From Luteolibacter algae (GTDB taxonomy: Bacteria; Verrucomicrobiota; Verrucomicrobiia; Verrucomicrobiales; Akkermansiaceae), in assembly GCF_042683045.1 (NCBI RefSeq), contig NZ_JBHUIT010000017.1, forward strand, positions 62,001 to 126,000: a DNA stretch of 64,000 nucleotides, written 5' to 3'. Shown piece after piece: positions 44,779 through 53,414 of this stretch. Made by a program: the position numbers and the translations under genes. Each line of letters starts with the position of its first letter. Position 1 is the stretch's first letter. The notes below the pieces were generated by a model. That model saw nothing but the letters and a program-made list of their open reading frames with translations. It did no database searches and was not told where the DNA came from.

Positions 44779-45801
44779 TTATGGAGCTGATGTTTGGCTA
44801 TCGACCAGCATCGCGTTGACATGGAGTCCGCGCTCTACGGGAAAGTGCGTATGAGCGAGCCGAATTGTGTTGAAGGGTGTTTTAGTCAATAGCTCAATGT
44901 AAACGGTTCCCTCCTTGCCGATCATATCGCCGTAATCGGAGACCTTGAAAACTCGACTTGCAGGGAATTCCTGGTCGAGAACTATTCTGGAGCCAGGGAT
45001 GATTTTGTGGACGGTGTCGTTTTCCTCGCCCGTGGTATAAATCCGCAGGTAGGTGTCACTGTTTGGATAAAGATCTCGAACACTTACGGTGAGTTCTGGA
45101 GGGGTCCCGCGGACGATATCACCTGGATTTACACCTGTGATGGTTCCGTCCGCCATCGGCCAAACCTGCAGGAAGGCGGATGCAATTTGAGTCTGGCTGA
45201 ATTGGCCGTCCCCCAGCGCATGGAGTACAAAATGTTCCTCTCCACGAGCTTTGATACCAGCGATAGAGGAGGAAGGATAGGTCTTACTAAGAATGCCGTT
45301 CTGCTCAATGTATCCGGTGGAAAAGGGAGTGCCGGAGATTGCCTGCGCCGCAGTAATAACGATGTTGCCGTTCGGGTTCGGGGCGAGGTGATGCTCTGCC
45401 AAGACCTTGGAAGCAGCTGCTGGAACATCAGCGCCAAAAATCAAGTTGCTGACTTTGAAGTCCACGGTAAAAGGCTGATCTACGCGGATGCGAGGGATTC
45501 CCTTGTATGAATCCAGCGTTTTGATCGTAATTTCCCCCTTTGGCAGGTATGCTCCCACCAGTTTCTGATCAAGGAGGTAATCTTTTGCCTTCGACTGCTC
45601 AATCGTCCAAAGCTGGAAAAGGGCGCCTCCATCTTCGACAAGCAATGCGGCAGGGCTGCTCCCATCCGGTGCGACAGGCATATCCCAGACGACGTTTGTC
45701 CGTTGTTGTTGCTGGCGGATGAAATTGTAATACTCGTCTGCCTTGGAAATTGGCGTCGCCACGGCAAGCGCGAGCGCGACGAATTTTAAAATCGGGGACA
45801 T
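44779..45801 (-). CDS. Secreted protein of unknown function, third gene of trio
   Basis: Predicted 340 aa from MSPILKFVALALAVATPISKADEYYNF, a signal peptide cleaved near SKA/DEY. The frame extends upstream to 45882 but this start gives the clean signal. It is mostly beta/Pro-rich with no Cys, containing strands such as IPRIRVDQPFTVDFKVSNLIFG and TYLRIYTTGEEN. No domain was recognised. Upstream, the leader has a CCCCCC run and no Shine-Dalgarno. It probably shares a transcript with the two secreted genes before it. Confidence 0.65.
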   Translation of the reverse strand: MSPILKFVALALAVATPISKADEYYNFIRQQQQRTNVVWDMPVAPDGSSPAALLVEDGGALFQLWTIEQSKAKDYLLDQKLVGAYLPKGEITIKTLDSYKGIPRIRVDQPFTVDFKVSNLIFGADVPAAASKVLAEHHLAPNPNGNIVITAAQAISGTPFSTGYIEQNGILSKTYPSSSIAGIKARGEEHFVLHALGDGQFSQTQIASAFLQVWPMADGTITGVNPGDIVRGTPPELTVSVRDLYPNSDTYLRIYTTGEENDTVHKIIPGSRIVLDQEFPASRVFKVSDYGDMIGKEGTVYIELLTKTPFNTIRLAHTHFPVERGLHVNAMLVDSQTSAP

Positions 45802-45821
45802 GGGGCTGGTTGTTTTGAGGT

Positions 45822-45827
45822 GGGGGG
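45822..45827 (-). promoter_or_regulatory. C6 tract in the leader of the 340-aa secreted protein gene
   Basis: On the minus strand CCCCCC lies about 21-26 bases upstream of the ATG at 45801. No purine-rich Shine-Dalgarno lies between them. Confidence 0.4.
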
Positions 45828-45838
45828 AGAGGTGATGT

Positions 45839-46315
45839 TCAGCGTGCGACGGAGATCGGTCCTCCCTGGTGCACTGCGACAATCACACGATCTTGTTTCT
45901 TCCAGTATTCGATCTTCTCTTCCGGGATGGGACTTTCGCCGGAGGCCTGATCAAAGCTGGTTTCATGAGTGGAGACCCATGCGGGATTTCTTGCGAGGAA
46001 ATCGCGCCATTGGAGAAGGGTTCCGACAGGACGGGCACCTACATTCTGGGTTTGCTTTTCGGGAATGAAAAGCACCGCACCCTTTGGAACGAGAGTCCAA
46101 TACTGACCATCGCTGAGTATTTCAGATTGGGCAATGATCGATTGGCTATTGGCTCGCGGGACAGGAGCGTCATCCTGGCTGACTGGTGTCAGTGTGGAGA
46201 GCGAAGTAGAGCTCCTTTGCTTCGCCGCAAGTTCCTGGGCTGTAATAGGCTCGAGAATGCCGGGATCTGCAGCGGCAGATAAGCTGAGCGCGATCAAAAG
46301 GATGGGAGTTTTCAT
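45839..46315 (-). CDS. Secreted protein of unknown function, second gene of trio
   Basis: Predicted 158 aa from MKTPILLIALSLSAAADPGILEP, a signal peptide cleaved after SAAA. The mature protein is short and polar, with GQYWTLVPKGAVLFIPEK, QWRDFLARNPAW and WKKQDRVIVAVHQGG. No domain recognised. It ends 37 bases before the third gene's start. The leader is C-rich without a Shine-Dalgarno. Confidence 0.6.
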   Translation of the reverse strand: MKTPILLIALSLSAAADPGILEPITAQELAAKQRSSTSLSTLTPVSQDDAPVPRANSQSIIAQSEILSDGQYWTLVPKGAVLFIPEKQTQNVGARPVGTLLQWRDFLARNPAWVSTHETSFDQASGESPIPEEKIEYWKKQDRVIVAVHQGGPISVAR

Positions 46316-46340
46316 GGGACAAAGGGTGGTGGGGAGAAAA

Positions 46341-47048
46341 TTACTCAAAAGAGACGAGGACAACGAGGTCCTGCATGTCAAAGTAGGTGGTGCCGGGCCT
46401 CGCCGTGGAAGATTCCCAGAGGACAATCAGATCACGGTCACCAATATTGATGCGGCCGCCTGAGTCGATATACGGCCGTAAAAAGCTGGTGACCGAAGTT
46501 TGATCGTAAGCGGGAGCGTAGGACGGGGCTTTGGAGCCTTTCCCTAAGACTGTGACATATTGGGTGGGGCTCTTCGTATCATTGAAGGGCAGCCAGCTGC
46601 CGCCTCCCCAGCCACGTGCGCCAAAATCCACAGTGTCGTTCTTTTTAACTTTCTCATCAATGAGGATGCTAGATGAGTTCACCTGTGGGCCGGTGCCATA
46701 AAAGAAGTTTTTCCAGGCTCCCCCGTTTTTAGACCAGTAGGCGTCCAGTGGGAGCAAAGTCCAGCCGGATTGAAAGGCGACTCCAAGAACCCGGACGCGC
46801 ATTTTCAGGGTTTTCTTCGGCTTGATTGTGCCGGTTTCCGTGACGTCGACAATGTCAGTAATCGCGGTTGGGTATTCGATGTTCCAAGCAAGATTCGAGC
46901 GGGTTCCTACCCGAACGAGATCGCGATCCACGCTGAGAGAGCCGCGGGGGACACTATTCTCAGCAAAAACCGGGATGGCCGTAGTAGCGAGCACGCTGAA
47001 CATCAGCATGATTCGACCTACGGCACGTTTGTGCACGTTTGTTTTCAT
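46341..47048 (-). CDS. Secreted protein of unknown function, first gene of trio
   Basis: Predicted 235 aa from MKTNVHKRAVGRIMLMFSVLATTAIPVFA, a signal peptide. The mature protein is beta-rich with Trp/Gly (SGWTLLPLDAYWSKNGGAWKNFFYG, GARGWGGGSWLPF), no Cys, and ends DMQDLVVLVSFE. No domain recognised. The two-run C-tract leader (47054-47067) replaces a Shine-Dalgarno. It probably begins an operon with the next two genes. Confidence 0.6.
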   Translation of the reverse strand: MKTNVHKRAVGRIMLMFSVLATTAIPVFAENSVPRGSLSVDRDLVRVGTRSNLAWNIEYPTAITDIVDVTETGTIKPKKTLKMRVRVLGVAFQSGWTLLPLDAYWSKNGGAWKNFFYGTGPQVNSSSILIDEKVKKNDTVDFGARGWGGGSWLPFNDTKSPTQYVTVLGKGSKAPSYAPAYDQTSVTSFLRPYIDSGGRINIGDRDLIVLWESSTARPGTTYFDMQDLVVLVSFE

Positions 47049-47053
47049 GTTTT

Positions 47054-47067
47054 GGGGGGGTGGGGGG
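47054..47067 (-). promoter_or_regulatory. Double C-tract leader upstream of the 235-aa secreted protein gene
   Basis: Read on the minus strand, a C6 and a C7 run separated by one A lie 6-19 bases before the ATG (47046-47048), followed by AAAAC. This takes the place of a Shine-Dalgarno. Confidence 0.5.
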
Positions 47068-47162
47068 TGAACAGATTTTCCGCTGTGGGTGGCAACGGGT
47101 GCTCGAAAGCACGTCTTTGTTATAGTCCTATTTCGTTATATCTCAATAAAAAGTTTAATAGG

Positions 47163-47178
47163 TTACGCGATCGCGTAA
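47163..47178. promoter_or_regulatory. Perfect 16-bp palindrome TTACGCGATCGCGTAA
   Basis: Self-complementary over 16 bases in an AT-rich divergent intergenic region. It contains the GCGATCGC octamer. It is a possible regulator site, but there is no direct evidence. Confidence 0.35.
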
Positions 47179-47414
47179 TATGGAATTGGTTTGGGTGGAC
47201 GAGGTGTTCATGGGGTAAGTCTCGTAAAATCAGTGGTGTGGAATGATGATTCGAGTTTCCTTATTAATTGGGTTTATGAAGGGGTTTTTAGGACTTTATA
47301 GTTAATTTATCTTAATCATCATGCGTTCATGCCCTTTCTGGGGTCATGGTCGGCTATGCGAAAAGCGGCAGATAGAAATGTTGCCATCAGAAGCCATGAA
47401 TCGTAGAGTTCAGG

Positions 47415-49475
47415 GTGTTCACGAAGTATATATACCTCGCTGCCAGCCTGTTTTGGCCGTTTGCGTCATTTGCACAGCAGTTGGAAAATGCCGAAGTCAG
47501 GCCTGTGAAAGCTAGTGCTCCGATACTTGAGGAAGTATCGGAGGCGCCCAGATCGGCTAGCGAAGGATCAATTTTAACGCGGAAAGACGCCCGGACAATC
47601 ACCTTGAAGATCCCCGCGCCCCGCGGCCAGATTGTAGATCGTTTCGGCGAGCCTTTGGTGCAGAACGAGGTAGCCTACCAGGTGGCTCTCAAGTTTGAGC
47701 AATTTCAGGATGTGGATCGCGATTATGTGGTGAGATGGGCACGTGAGCGGATGAATCAGTTGGGGGGGCTGGTAGAAATTTCTTATGAGAAGACTGATGA
47801 AGAGCTCTATGACCATTACCGCAATAGGCGGTGGTTACCCCTTTATGTGAGTAGCCAACTGAGCACGCAGCAGGCAAAAGAAATTGAGGGTAAGCTCGTT
47901 CCCGGCTTGGTCTTGTATCCGGTATATCGCCGGCTTTATCCTCATCAAAGTATTGCCGCCCATATTTTGGGATATTCCGGAAGTGTAGGAAAGCTGCCCA
48001 CCGGCCCTATCAATTTCAACGAACCTCTTTGGGAAGAAACCGAGGGCCGGGCAGGATTGGAGAAACTATATGATAAGCAGCTCACCGGGGAACCGGGAAT
48101 GAAACGCCTGCTGTTTGATGAACAAGGCAACAAGTTGCTCGAAGAGCAGGTAAAACGGCCAATTCCCGGAGGAACAGTCGTAACCACATTGAATTTGAAA
48201 TGGCAGGAGCTGGCAGAGAAAGTCCTACGGAAAGGCTGCGAACGTGGCGCTTTTGTGGTGATTGATGTTGTAACCGGAGAGGTGTTGGTCATGGCTTCGC
48301 GGCCGAGCTTCGATTTGAACCGCTTCATCCCCGGTATCAGCACCAAGGATTTCAAAGCACTTCAGGATGATCCGGGAAATCCGCTCTTTGGCAGGGCATT
48401 CCAATCCGCCTATCCTCCTGCTTCGTCATACAAACCAGTCGTTGCTCTGGCGGCGCTAAATCAAGGAGTGGTGACTGAGTTTTCAGAAGTTTATTCGCCT
48501 GCTTCCATTCGGATCGGAAATCATACTTTCAAAAACTGGTCGAAAATTCCCGAGGGACCGATCAACGTAAAACGGGCCCTAGCTCGTTCCTGCAATACGT
48601 GGTTCTACCGTGTGGGGATTGATACCGGGCCATCGGTTTTTCTGAATCTTTCGCGTAAGCTCGGTCTGGGCGAAAAAAGCGGTCTACCACTCATCGGCGA
48701 AACCCCCGGATTGGTGCCTAGTAATGATTGGATGTTGAAGAATGAAGGCCGCCGCATCCTCGACGGCGATACTGCGAACATGTCAATCGGCCAAGGGAGC
48801 TTGCTAGCCTCGCCATTGCAAGTGGCACAGATGATGGCAGGAATAGGCAATGGAGGAGCCTTGCCAAAGCTGTCATTGGTCTCGCAAATCCAGGATACCC
48901 GCGGGCGGGTTGCGAAAGCGATGGTTCCTGAAAGAAGGAACTGGCTGGGACTGGATGAAGACGCGGTGCGGATTGTCCGGGAAGGGATGCGGGACGTGGT
49001 TACAAAAGGTTATGGCACCGGAAAGAGTGGAGCATTGAGCTACACGACGCTTGCGGGCAAAACCGGCACAGCCCAGTGGGGGCCACCTCGCTTGAATCAG
49101 CGGCTTGCATGGTTCGCTGGTTTCCTGCCTTATGATAATCCGCGCTATGCCTTCGCGGTTCTCTATGAAGGAAAACCCGGGCAGACGGTTTCGGGTGGCC
49201 GTATGGCAGCTCCCATGGTCAGGAATTTCTTCGAGCCTTTGGAAGATGAGATAAAGGATATCATTGCCCCTCCCAAGAAGGCACTGGTGGTTGTTCCGGA
49301 GGCCGAACTCGAAGCGGAAGGAGAAGCGGCTCCGGTTCTGGAAATCGATGATACGGAAGTTCTGAAAGCTGTTCCGATCGATGAATCCGAACTGGAAAAC
49401 ATCCAGCGTGCGCTTCCTGTGGAAGATGAGCCTTTCGATGAAGCAATAGAGAACGAGACGGAAGAAGTGGAGTGA
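47415..49475 (+). CDS. mrdA: Penicillin-binding protein 2-like transpeptidase
   Basis: Predicted 686 aa from a GTG start (47415) with an N-terminal signal/anchor (YLAASLFWPFASFA). A PBP dimerisation domain (about 70-250) is followed by the transpeptidase domain with SSYK (Ser337-Lys340), SCN (392-394) and KTGT (549-552). The last 80 residues are an acidic Glu/Asp-rich tail not found in E. coli PBP2. It cross-links peptidoglycan, probably during elongation. No rodA is next to it. Confidence 0.9.
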   Translation: MFTKYIYLAASLFWPFASFAQQLENAEVRPVKASAPILEEVSEAPRSASEGSILTRKDARTITLKIPAPRGQIVDRFGEPLVQNEVAYQVALKFEQFQDVDRDYVVRWARERMNQLGGLVEISYEKTDEELYDHYRNRRWLPLYVSSQLSTQQAKEIEGKLVPGLVLYPVYRRLYPHQSIAAHILGYSGSVGKLPTGPINFNEPLWEETEGRAGLEKLYDKQLTGEPGMKRLLFDEQGNKLLEEQVKRPIPGGTVVTTLNLKWQELAEKVLRKGCERGAFVVIDVVTGEVLVMASRPSFDLNRFIPGISTKDFKALQDDPGNPLFGRAFQSAYPPASSYKPVVALAALNQGVVTEFSEVYSPASIRIGNHTFKNWSKIPEGPINVKRALARSCNTWFYRVGIDTGPSVFLNLSRKLGLGEKSGLPLIGETPGLVPSNDWMLKNEGRRILDGDTANMSIGQGSLLASPLQVAQMMAGIGNGGALPKLSLVSQIQDTRGRVAKAMVPERRNWLGLDEDAVRIVREGMRDVVTKGYGTGKSGALSYTTLAGKTGTAQWGPPRLNQRLAWFAGFLPYDNPRYAFAVLYEGKPGQTVSGGRMAAPMVRNFFEPLEDEIKDIIAPPKKALVVVPEAELEAEGEAAPVLEIDDTEVLKAVPIDESELENIQRALPVEDEPFDEAIENETEEVE

Positions 49476-49479
49476 ACCC

Positions 49480-50460
49480 TTACCTGAAAACGACCATGAC
49501 CGGACGGTGGTCCGAGGCATCCTCCCAGCCTGGATCATCTATGATGACGGACTTTGATTTGTCGACGCGAGACCGCAATGCCTTGGAAACAGTGACAAAA
49601 TCTATCCGGGTATAACTGTCTTCGCTGGCATAATGATGTGTCCAGGATTCCCCCCGGCTATCTTTCACCCGAATGGCAGATAAATATCCCGGCGAACGAT
49701 AGGTGCCGAGTAACGCGCGGGTGCTAAGACTGCGGGTGGTATCGTTCAAATCTCCATACACCACCAGTTTGCTATCCGGTCTGGCTGATAGAATGGAATC
49801 GATATGCTTCCTCACGTGGCTGGCCTCGTCGATCCGGAGTAACGCTTGATCCAAATCCGGAACGGTCCTTTTTGACTTCAGATGGAGCCCGATAAACCGC
49901 ACTTCCCCGGATCCGATCTGTAACGTTGCATCAAGTATTCCACGTTGCATGGAATAGTCCTTTCCATGGATTTTTAAAGCGGGCGATGCTGTATGAACGA
50001 TGGGAAACCGTGTGAGTATGGCGAGATGGCGGACGGGATCGACTCCGCCTGTGTAATAACTGAAGGGTAGATCTGTGCCGGCAGCTTTCAGTCGTTTTTG
50101 GATTTCGGCGACATCATTTGTATCGCCGATTTCCGATAATCCGATGATATCCGGCTCCGCCTGATGAAGTAGGCGAATGACCGCATTCTTCGCTTTTTCC
50201 GATTTAATGGGACTCTGGGACGATACCAACCAGTTTTTCACATTATAGGTGATGAACCGAAAGGGGGCCGGGTCCGCGGTTTCGCCTTCTGGGAGGGTCG
50301 GTGGTATAGCTCTTTTTCCGGGCTCTGAGGAGGTTTCTACCTCCGATTGACGCTGCCAGGGTGGGGTGGGTGCTCCGCGAAAGTGATGTAATAGAAATCC
50401 CAGAGCGATCGCCACAAAAACGAAAATCCCCATGAACATCCAGCGTGGGAGCCTGTTCAT
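49480..50460 (-). CDS. Endonuclease/exonuclease/phosphatase family protein with N-terminal anchor
   Basis: Predicted 326 aa from MNRLPRWMFMGIFVFVAIALGF, one N-terminal transmembrane helix. The EEP fold shows ITYNVKNWL (Asn), the Glu of IGLSEIGDTNDV, VYGDLNDTT (Asp-x-Asn), and the terminal DPGWEDASDHRPVM with catalytic Asp/His. The domain faces the periplasm. Substrates of the family range from DNA to phosphoinositides and sphingomyelin, so no specific call is possible. The tatA gene starts about 300 bases upstream on the same strand. Confidence 0.85.
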   Translation of the reverse strand: MNRLPRWMFMGIFVFVAIALGFLLHHFRGAPTPPWQRQSEVETSSEPGKRAIPPTLPEGETADPAPFRFITYNVKNWLVSSQSPIKSEKAKNAVIRLLHQAEPDIIGLSEIGDTNDVAEIQKRLKAAGTDLPFSYYTGGVDPVRHLAILTRFPIVHTASPALKIHGKDYSMQRGILDATLQIGSGEVRFIGLHLKSKRTVPDLDQALLRIDEASHVRKHIDSILSARPDSKLVVYGDLNDTTRSLSTRALLGTYRSPGYLSAIRVKDSRGESWTHHYASEDSYTRIDFVTVSKALRSRVDKSKSVIIDDPGWEDASDHRPVMVVFR

Positions 50461-50504
50461 GGGGATGATCAAAAATTTGTTCGGAACCGTTGCCCGGCGG
50501 AAAA

Positions 50505-50777
50505 TCAGGAATCGTGAGATTCTTTGTTTGCCGCTGGTTTGACCCGTGCGCCGGAATCGTCACGAGGTTTTTCATCACGGGTCACTTCATCAGCGGAACG
50601 GGTAATTTCACGTTCGAACTCGTCCCTTGCTTTTTTAAACTCACCCATGCTTTTGCCTACTCCGCGGGCCAGTTCCGGAAGCTTCTTTGCGCCAAACAGG
50701 AGAAGAATCACGATGAAAATCATGATCATTTCCGGGCCGCCGACAGGGCCAATGAAAGCGAGATATGTGCTGCTCAT
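50505..50777 (-). CDS. tatA: Twin-arginine translocase subunit TatA/E
   Basis: Predicted 90 aa. The N-terminal helix (about 15-35) is followed by the FGAKKLPELARGVGKSMGEFKKA signature (with FG and the amphipathic helix), then a polar tail. It forms the Tat pore with TatC, which is not in this window. The plus strand here has no gene. Confidence 0.93.
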   Translation of the reverse strand: MSSTYLAFIGPVGGPEMIMIFIVILLLFGAKKLPELARGVGKSMGEFKKARDEFEREITRSADEVTRDEKPRDDSGARVKPAANKESHDS

Positions 50778-50838
50778 GCACAGAAGTTAAGCTCGCAGGA
50801 TAGCCGGCGCAAGGTGCAAGACAGAATGAAACGAAAAT

Positions 50839-52089
50839 TTAATTTGAAAGAATCCCGAATGCAAAGCGGTTGGCGGGATTGTTGCCCAACTCTTCGGTCC
50901 ACCCGGATGTCGGGGTATGAAAGGAAAGCCAAAAGACAAGATTTCCCGATTGGCCGGCACCGAAATAGTCTGAAATGGTCATATTCAGTAGTCCGAGTGG
51001 CAACTGATGCGCTTGTGAATAGCTGTTCTCGTAGATTTCATTTCCAGTGGCCTGATCCGTCCATGCGCTTGATGTGATGGCGCCAGTCCTCAGCGAAGGT
51101 GACTCTATCCAGGTTCCGCCACCCAGACCATCCATTTGGAAGTCCAGACTACTACCATCGGTAAATTTGATACGGAGCGTTTTAGGGGAATTGAGAAGGT
51201 CCGTGGGTGCGTCCGGAATTTGTGCGTAATCGACGGTCGCCAAATTCAAGAAATATGCTGGCTCGGTGCGGGACGTTAGTACATAGGAGTGATCCGAGGC
51301 CGGGCCCGAGCCAAAGATGTATCGGGGATTGCTCCACGTGGAGAGATCCGGAGATTGGGTGAAAAAATATTCACTTCGAGGCTGGCGGTTGAAAGTCGCA
51401 GTCATTGTGTTTGCCTCCGGATCATGTGAGATTTTCATGTCTGTGTTACTGACATGCGGAAGACGCAGGGAGGGGGAACCTAGATCAAAGTTCTCATAAT
51501 CGGGGCCACTGAGCGTTACCTTATCCATCGTGAGAGGAGTGACCGGCCTATCATTGGCTCCGGTGGGGAAATCCGCACTGTTTCTGAATCTGTCGATGAG
51601 TGCCGTATTCGAAATGACTTTACCGAATACCGAGTGTTTATCGTTCAGGCCGGGGGCGCTGTTTAGCGTGATGAAAAATTGGGATCCGCCAGTGTTGGGT
51701 TGTCCGGCTTTTGCCATCGACAAAACGTAGGCGGAGCTATGACGGAGATCCTGATGATATTCATCCAGAATCGTATATCCGGGGCCATCGGTCCCAAGAC
51801 CGTTTGGTGATCCTCCCTGGATGACAAACGAGTGAATCAAACGATGGAATGTCAGGCCGTCGTAATAGGGCTTTCCCACCTGAACAGATGCGGTGTTCTG
51901 GTCGATCCAAGGTCTTTTTCCTGTCGCAAGGCCGATAAAATTTGCACAGGTTCTGGGTGCTTTTTCATGCTCGAGTTCCACTCGGAAAGTGCCCAAAGGA
52001 TTTCCCCCCTGGCTGACTGAAAAGTCCGCATAGATCTGCGCTTTCAAAGGGCTGAGCAGGAGTAAACTGCAAACAATATGGCGTATCAT
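50839..52089 (-). CDS. Secreted cyclophilin-type peptidyl-prolyl isomerase with C-terminal extension
   Basis: Predicted 416 aa with signal peptide ending near SPLKA. The cyclophilin domain (about 20-200) shows TFHRLIHSFVIQGGSP (active-site Phe/Arg), GGSQFFITLNSAPGLNDKHSVFGKV. The remaining 200 residues are not isomerase: they hold a beta-rich region with FFTQSPDLSTWSN and a second beta-sandwich-like domain ending in GILSN. Such ESPDLxxW-like segments are common in secreted Verrucomicrobial proteins. Its target is unknown. Confidence 0.85.
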   Translation of the reverse strand: MIRHIVCSLLLLSPLKAQIYADFSVSQGGNPLGTFRVELEHEKAPRTCANFIGLATGKRPWIDQNTASVQVGKPYYDGLTFHRLIHSFVIQGGSPNGLGTDGPGYTILDEYHQDLRHSSAYVLSMAKAGQPNTGGSQFFITLNSAPGLNDKHSVFGKVISNTALIDRFRNSADFPTGANDRPVTPLTMDKVTLSGPDYENFDLGSPSLRLPHVSNTDMKISHDPEANTMTATFNRQPRSEYFFTQSPDLSTWSNPRYIFGSGPASDHSYVLTSRTEPAYFLNLATVDYAQIPDAPTDLLNSPKTLRIKFTDGSSLDFQMDGLGGGTWIESPSLRTGAITSSAWTDQATGNEIYENSYSQAHQLPLGLLNMTISDYFGAGQSGNLVFWLSFHTPTSGWTEELGNNPANRFAFGILSN

Positions 52090-52115
52090 ATCCTGGTTGT
52101 GAGCTTGCTTGGGAT

Positions 52116-53327
52116 TCAGGAGAGCCTGTCACGAAAGTCCGAATATTCGAAATGACGAATGGTTTCGATTTTGCCGTTCTCGTGAAGCAGAGCGATAGGC
52201 GGATGTTTCACCCCATTGAAAGTCGTCGTTTTCACCATGGTATAGTGAGCCATGTCGTCGAAAACAAGCTGATCACCTGGCACCAGCGCCCGTGGAAACG
52301 CGTAATCGCCCACGACATCCCCCGCGAGGCAGGTGGGACCGCCCAGCCGGTAAACATATCCATCACTACTCGGCGAAGCTTCATCTTTCGGGTCGGAAGC
52401 CAGATAATAGCTCTCATCTTTGAGCGTCACCGCAGGCTTTTCAGATCGCGAGCCCCCGGCGGGATCGATAAGAAAAACATCCGGACGGTAAGGCATCTCG
52501 ATGACGTCCGGCATATGGGCGGTCGCGGAAATATCGAGAATAGCCAGCTTGTGCCCTGCGGACTCAAATACGTCCATCACTTTTGCCCGCAACACACCGG
52601 TATGGATCGCGCATGCTTCTCCCGGTTCCAACCAGACCTCAAGATCGTATTCCTCACGGAATTTTTTCACTAGGCTGATGAGAAGCTCCCGATCATAGAA
52701 GGGCTTGGTGATCCAATGTCCGCCACCCATATTGAGATAGGTAAACTGCGGACTGCGCAAAAGATGCCCGAATTTCTCTTCGACGGCTGCAAGAGTGCTT
52801 TCGAGATCCGGGGAGTTTTGCTCGCAGAGAGTATGGAAATGCAGCCCGGAGAGACCGGTCAGATCGATCCCCTCCAGCTGGTCTGCTGTGATCCCCAATC
52901 GTGAGCCCGGAACGCATGGATCGTAGATTGGAGTTTCTCCTGTGGAATGTTCCGGATTGATCCGCAGACCGCATTGCACTTCACCGGAAATATAGCGTGG
53001 ATGTGCAAAAATCCGGTCCCGGAAACGAAACCATTGGGAGACGGAGTTGAAATCCAGATGGTGGGTGAATCCGAGGAGTTCATCGATCTCCGCCTCATCG
53101 TATGCCGGAGAGTAGGTGACGATATGTTTCTTGAAATAATCTCGTGCCAGAAGCGCTTCCCAAAGCCCCGAGGCGCAACAGCCATCCAGATTTTGGGAAA
53201 TGTAGGGAAATGCTTTCCAGCAGGAGAATCCCTTGAGAGCCAGCACGATTTTACAACCCGCCGCATCCGCGACCTCGCGCAAAATGGCGGCGTTGCGCTG
53301 GAGTGCGCTAATGGAAATGAGAAACAT
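52116..53327 (-). CDS. nspC: Carboxynorspermidine decarboxylase
   Basis: Predicted 403 aa from MFLISISALQRNAAILREV (an in-frame extension to 53369 is likely not used). It is a fold-III PLP decarboxylase with Lys32 in VLALKGFSCW as Schiff base, GLHFHTLCEQ, LNMGGGHWIT, the EPGEA loop, and GPTCLAGDVVGDYAF with the catalytic Cys. It makes norspermidine or spermidine by the carboxyspermidine route, used by Vibrio, Bacteroidetes and others. The partner dehydrogenase is not in the window. Confidence 0.93.
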   Translation of the reverse strand: MFLISISALQRNAAILREVADAAGCKIVLALKGFSCWKAFPYISQNLDGCCASGLWEALLARDYFKKHIVTYSPAYDEAEIDELLGFTHHLDFNSVSQWFRFRDRIFAHPRYISGEVQCGLRINPEHSTGETPIYDPCVPGSRLGITADQLEGIDLTGLSGLHFHTLCEQNSPDLESTLAAVEEKFGHLLRSPQFTYLNMGGGHWITKPFYDRELLISLVKKFREEYDLEVWLEPGEACAIHTGVLRAKVMDVFESAGHKLAILDISATAHMPDVIEMPYRPDVFLIDPAGGSRSEKPAVTLKDESYYLASDPKDEASPSSDGYVYRLGGPTCLAGDVVGDYAFPRALVPGDQLVFDDMAHYTMVKTTTFNGVKHPPIALLHENGKIETIRHFEYSDFRDRLS

Positions 53328-53414
53328 GCGCGAAACACTAAAAACCCCTGATAAAACTGCAACTTCCAATGAGTGGAATAGTCGGCGGAAAAACAGCTCG
53401 TGAGATCTTTGGGG

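Larger units (their letters stand above)
47049..47414. other. AT-rich intergenic region before the PBP2 gene
   Basis: A 366-bp gap between divergent genes, richer in A/T than the surroundings. It includes the C-tract leader of the minus-strand gene (47054-47067) and a perfect palindrome (47163-47178). No gene or RNA was recognised. The promoters of both flanking genes must be here. Confidence 0.5.
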
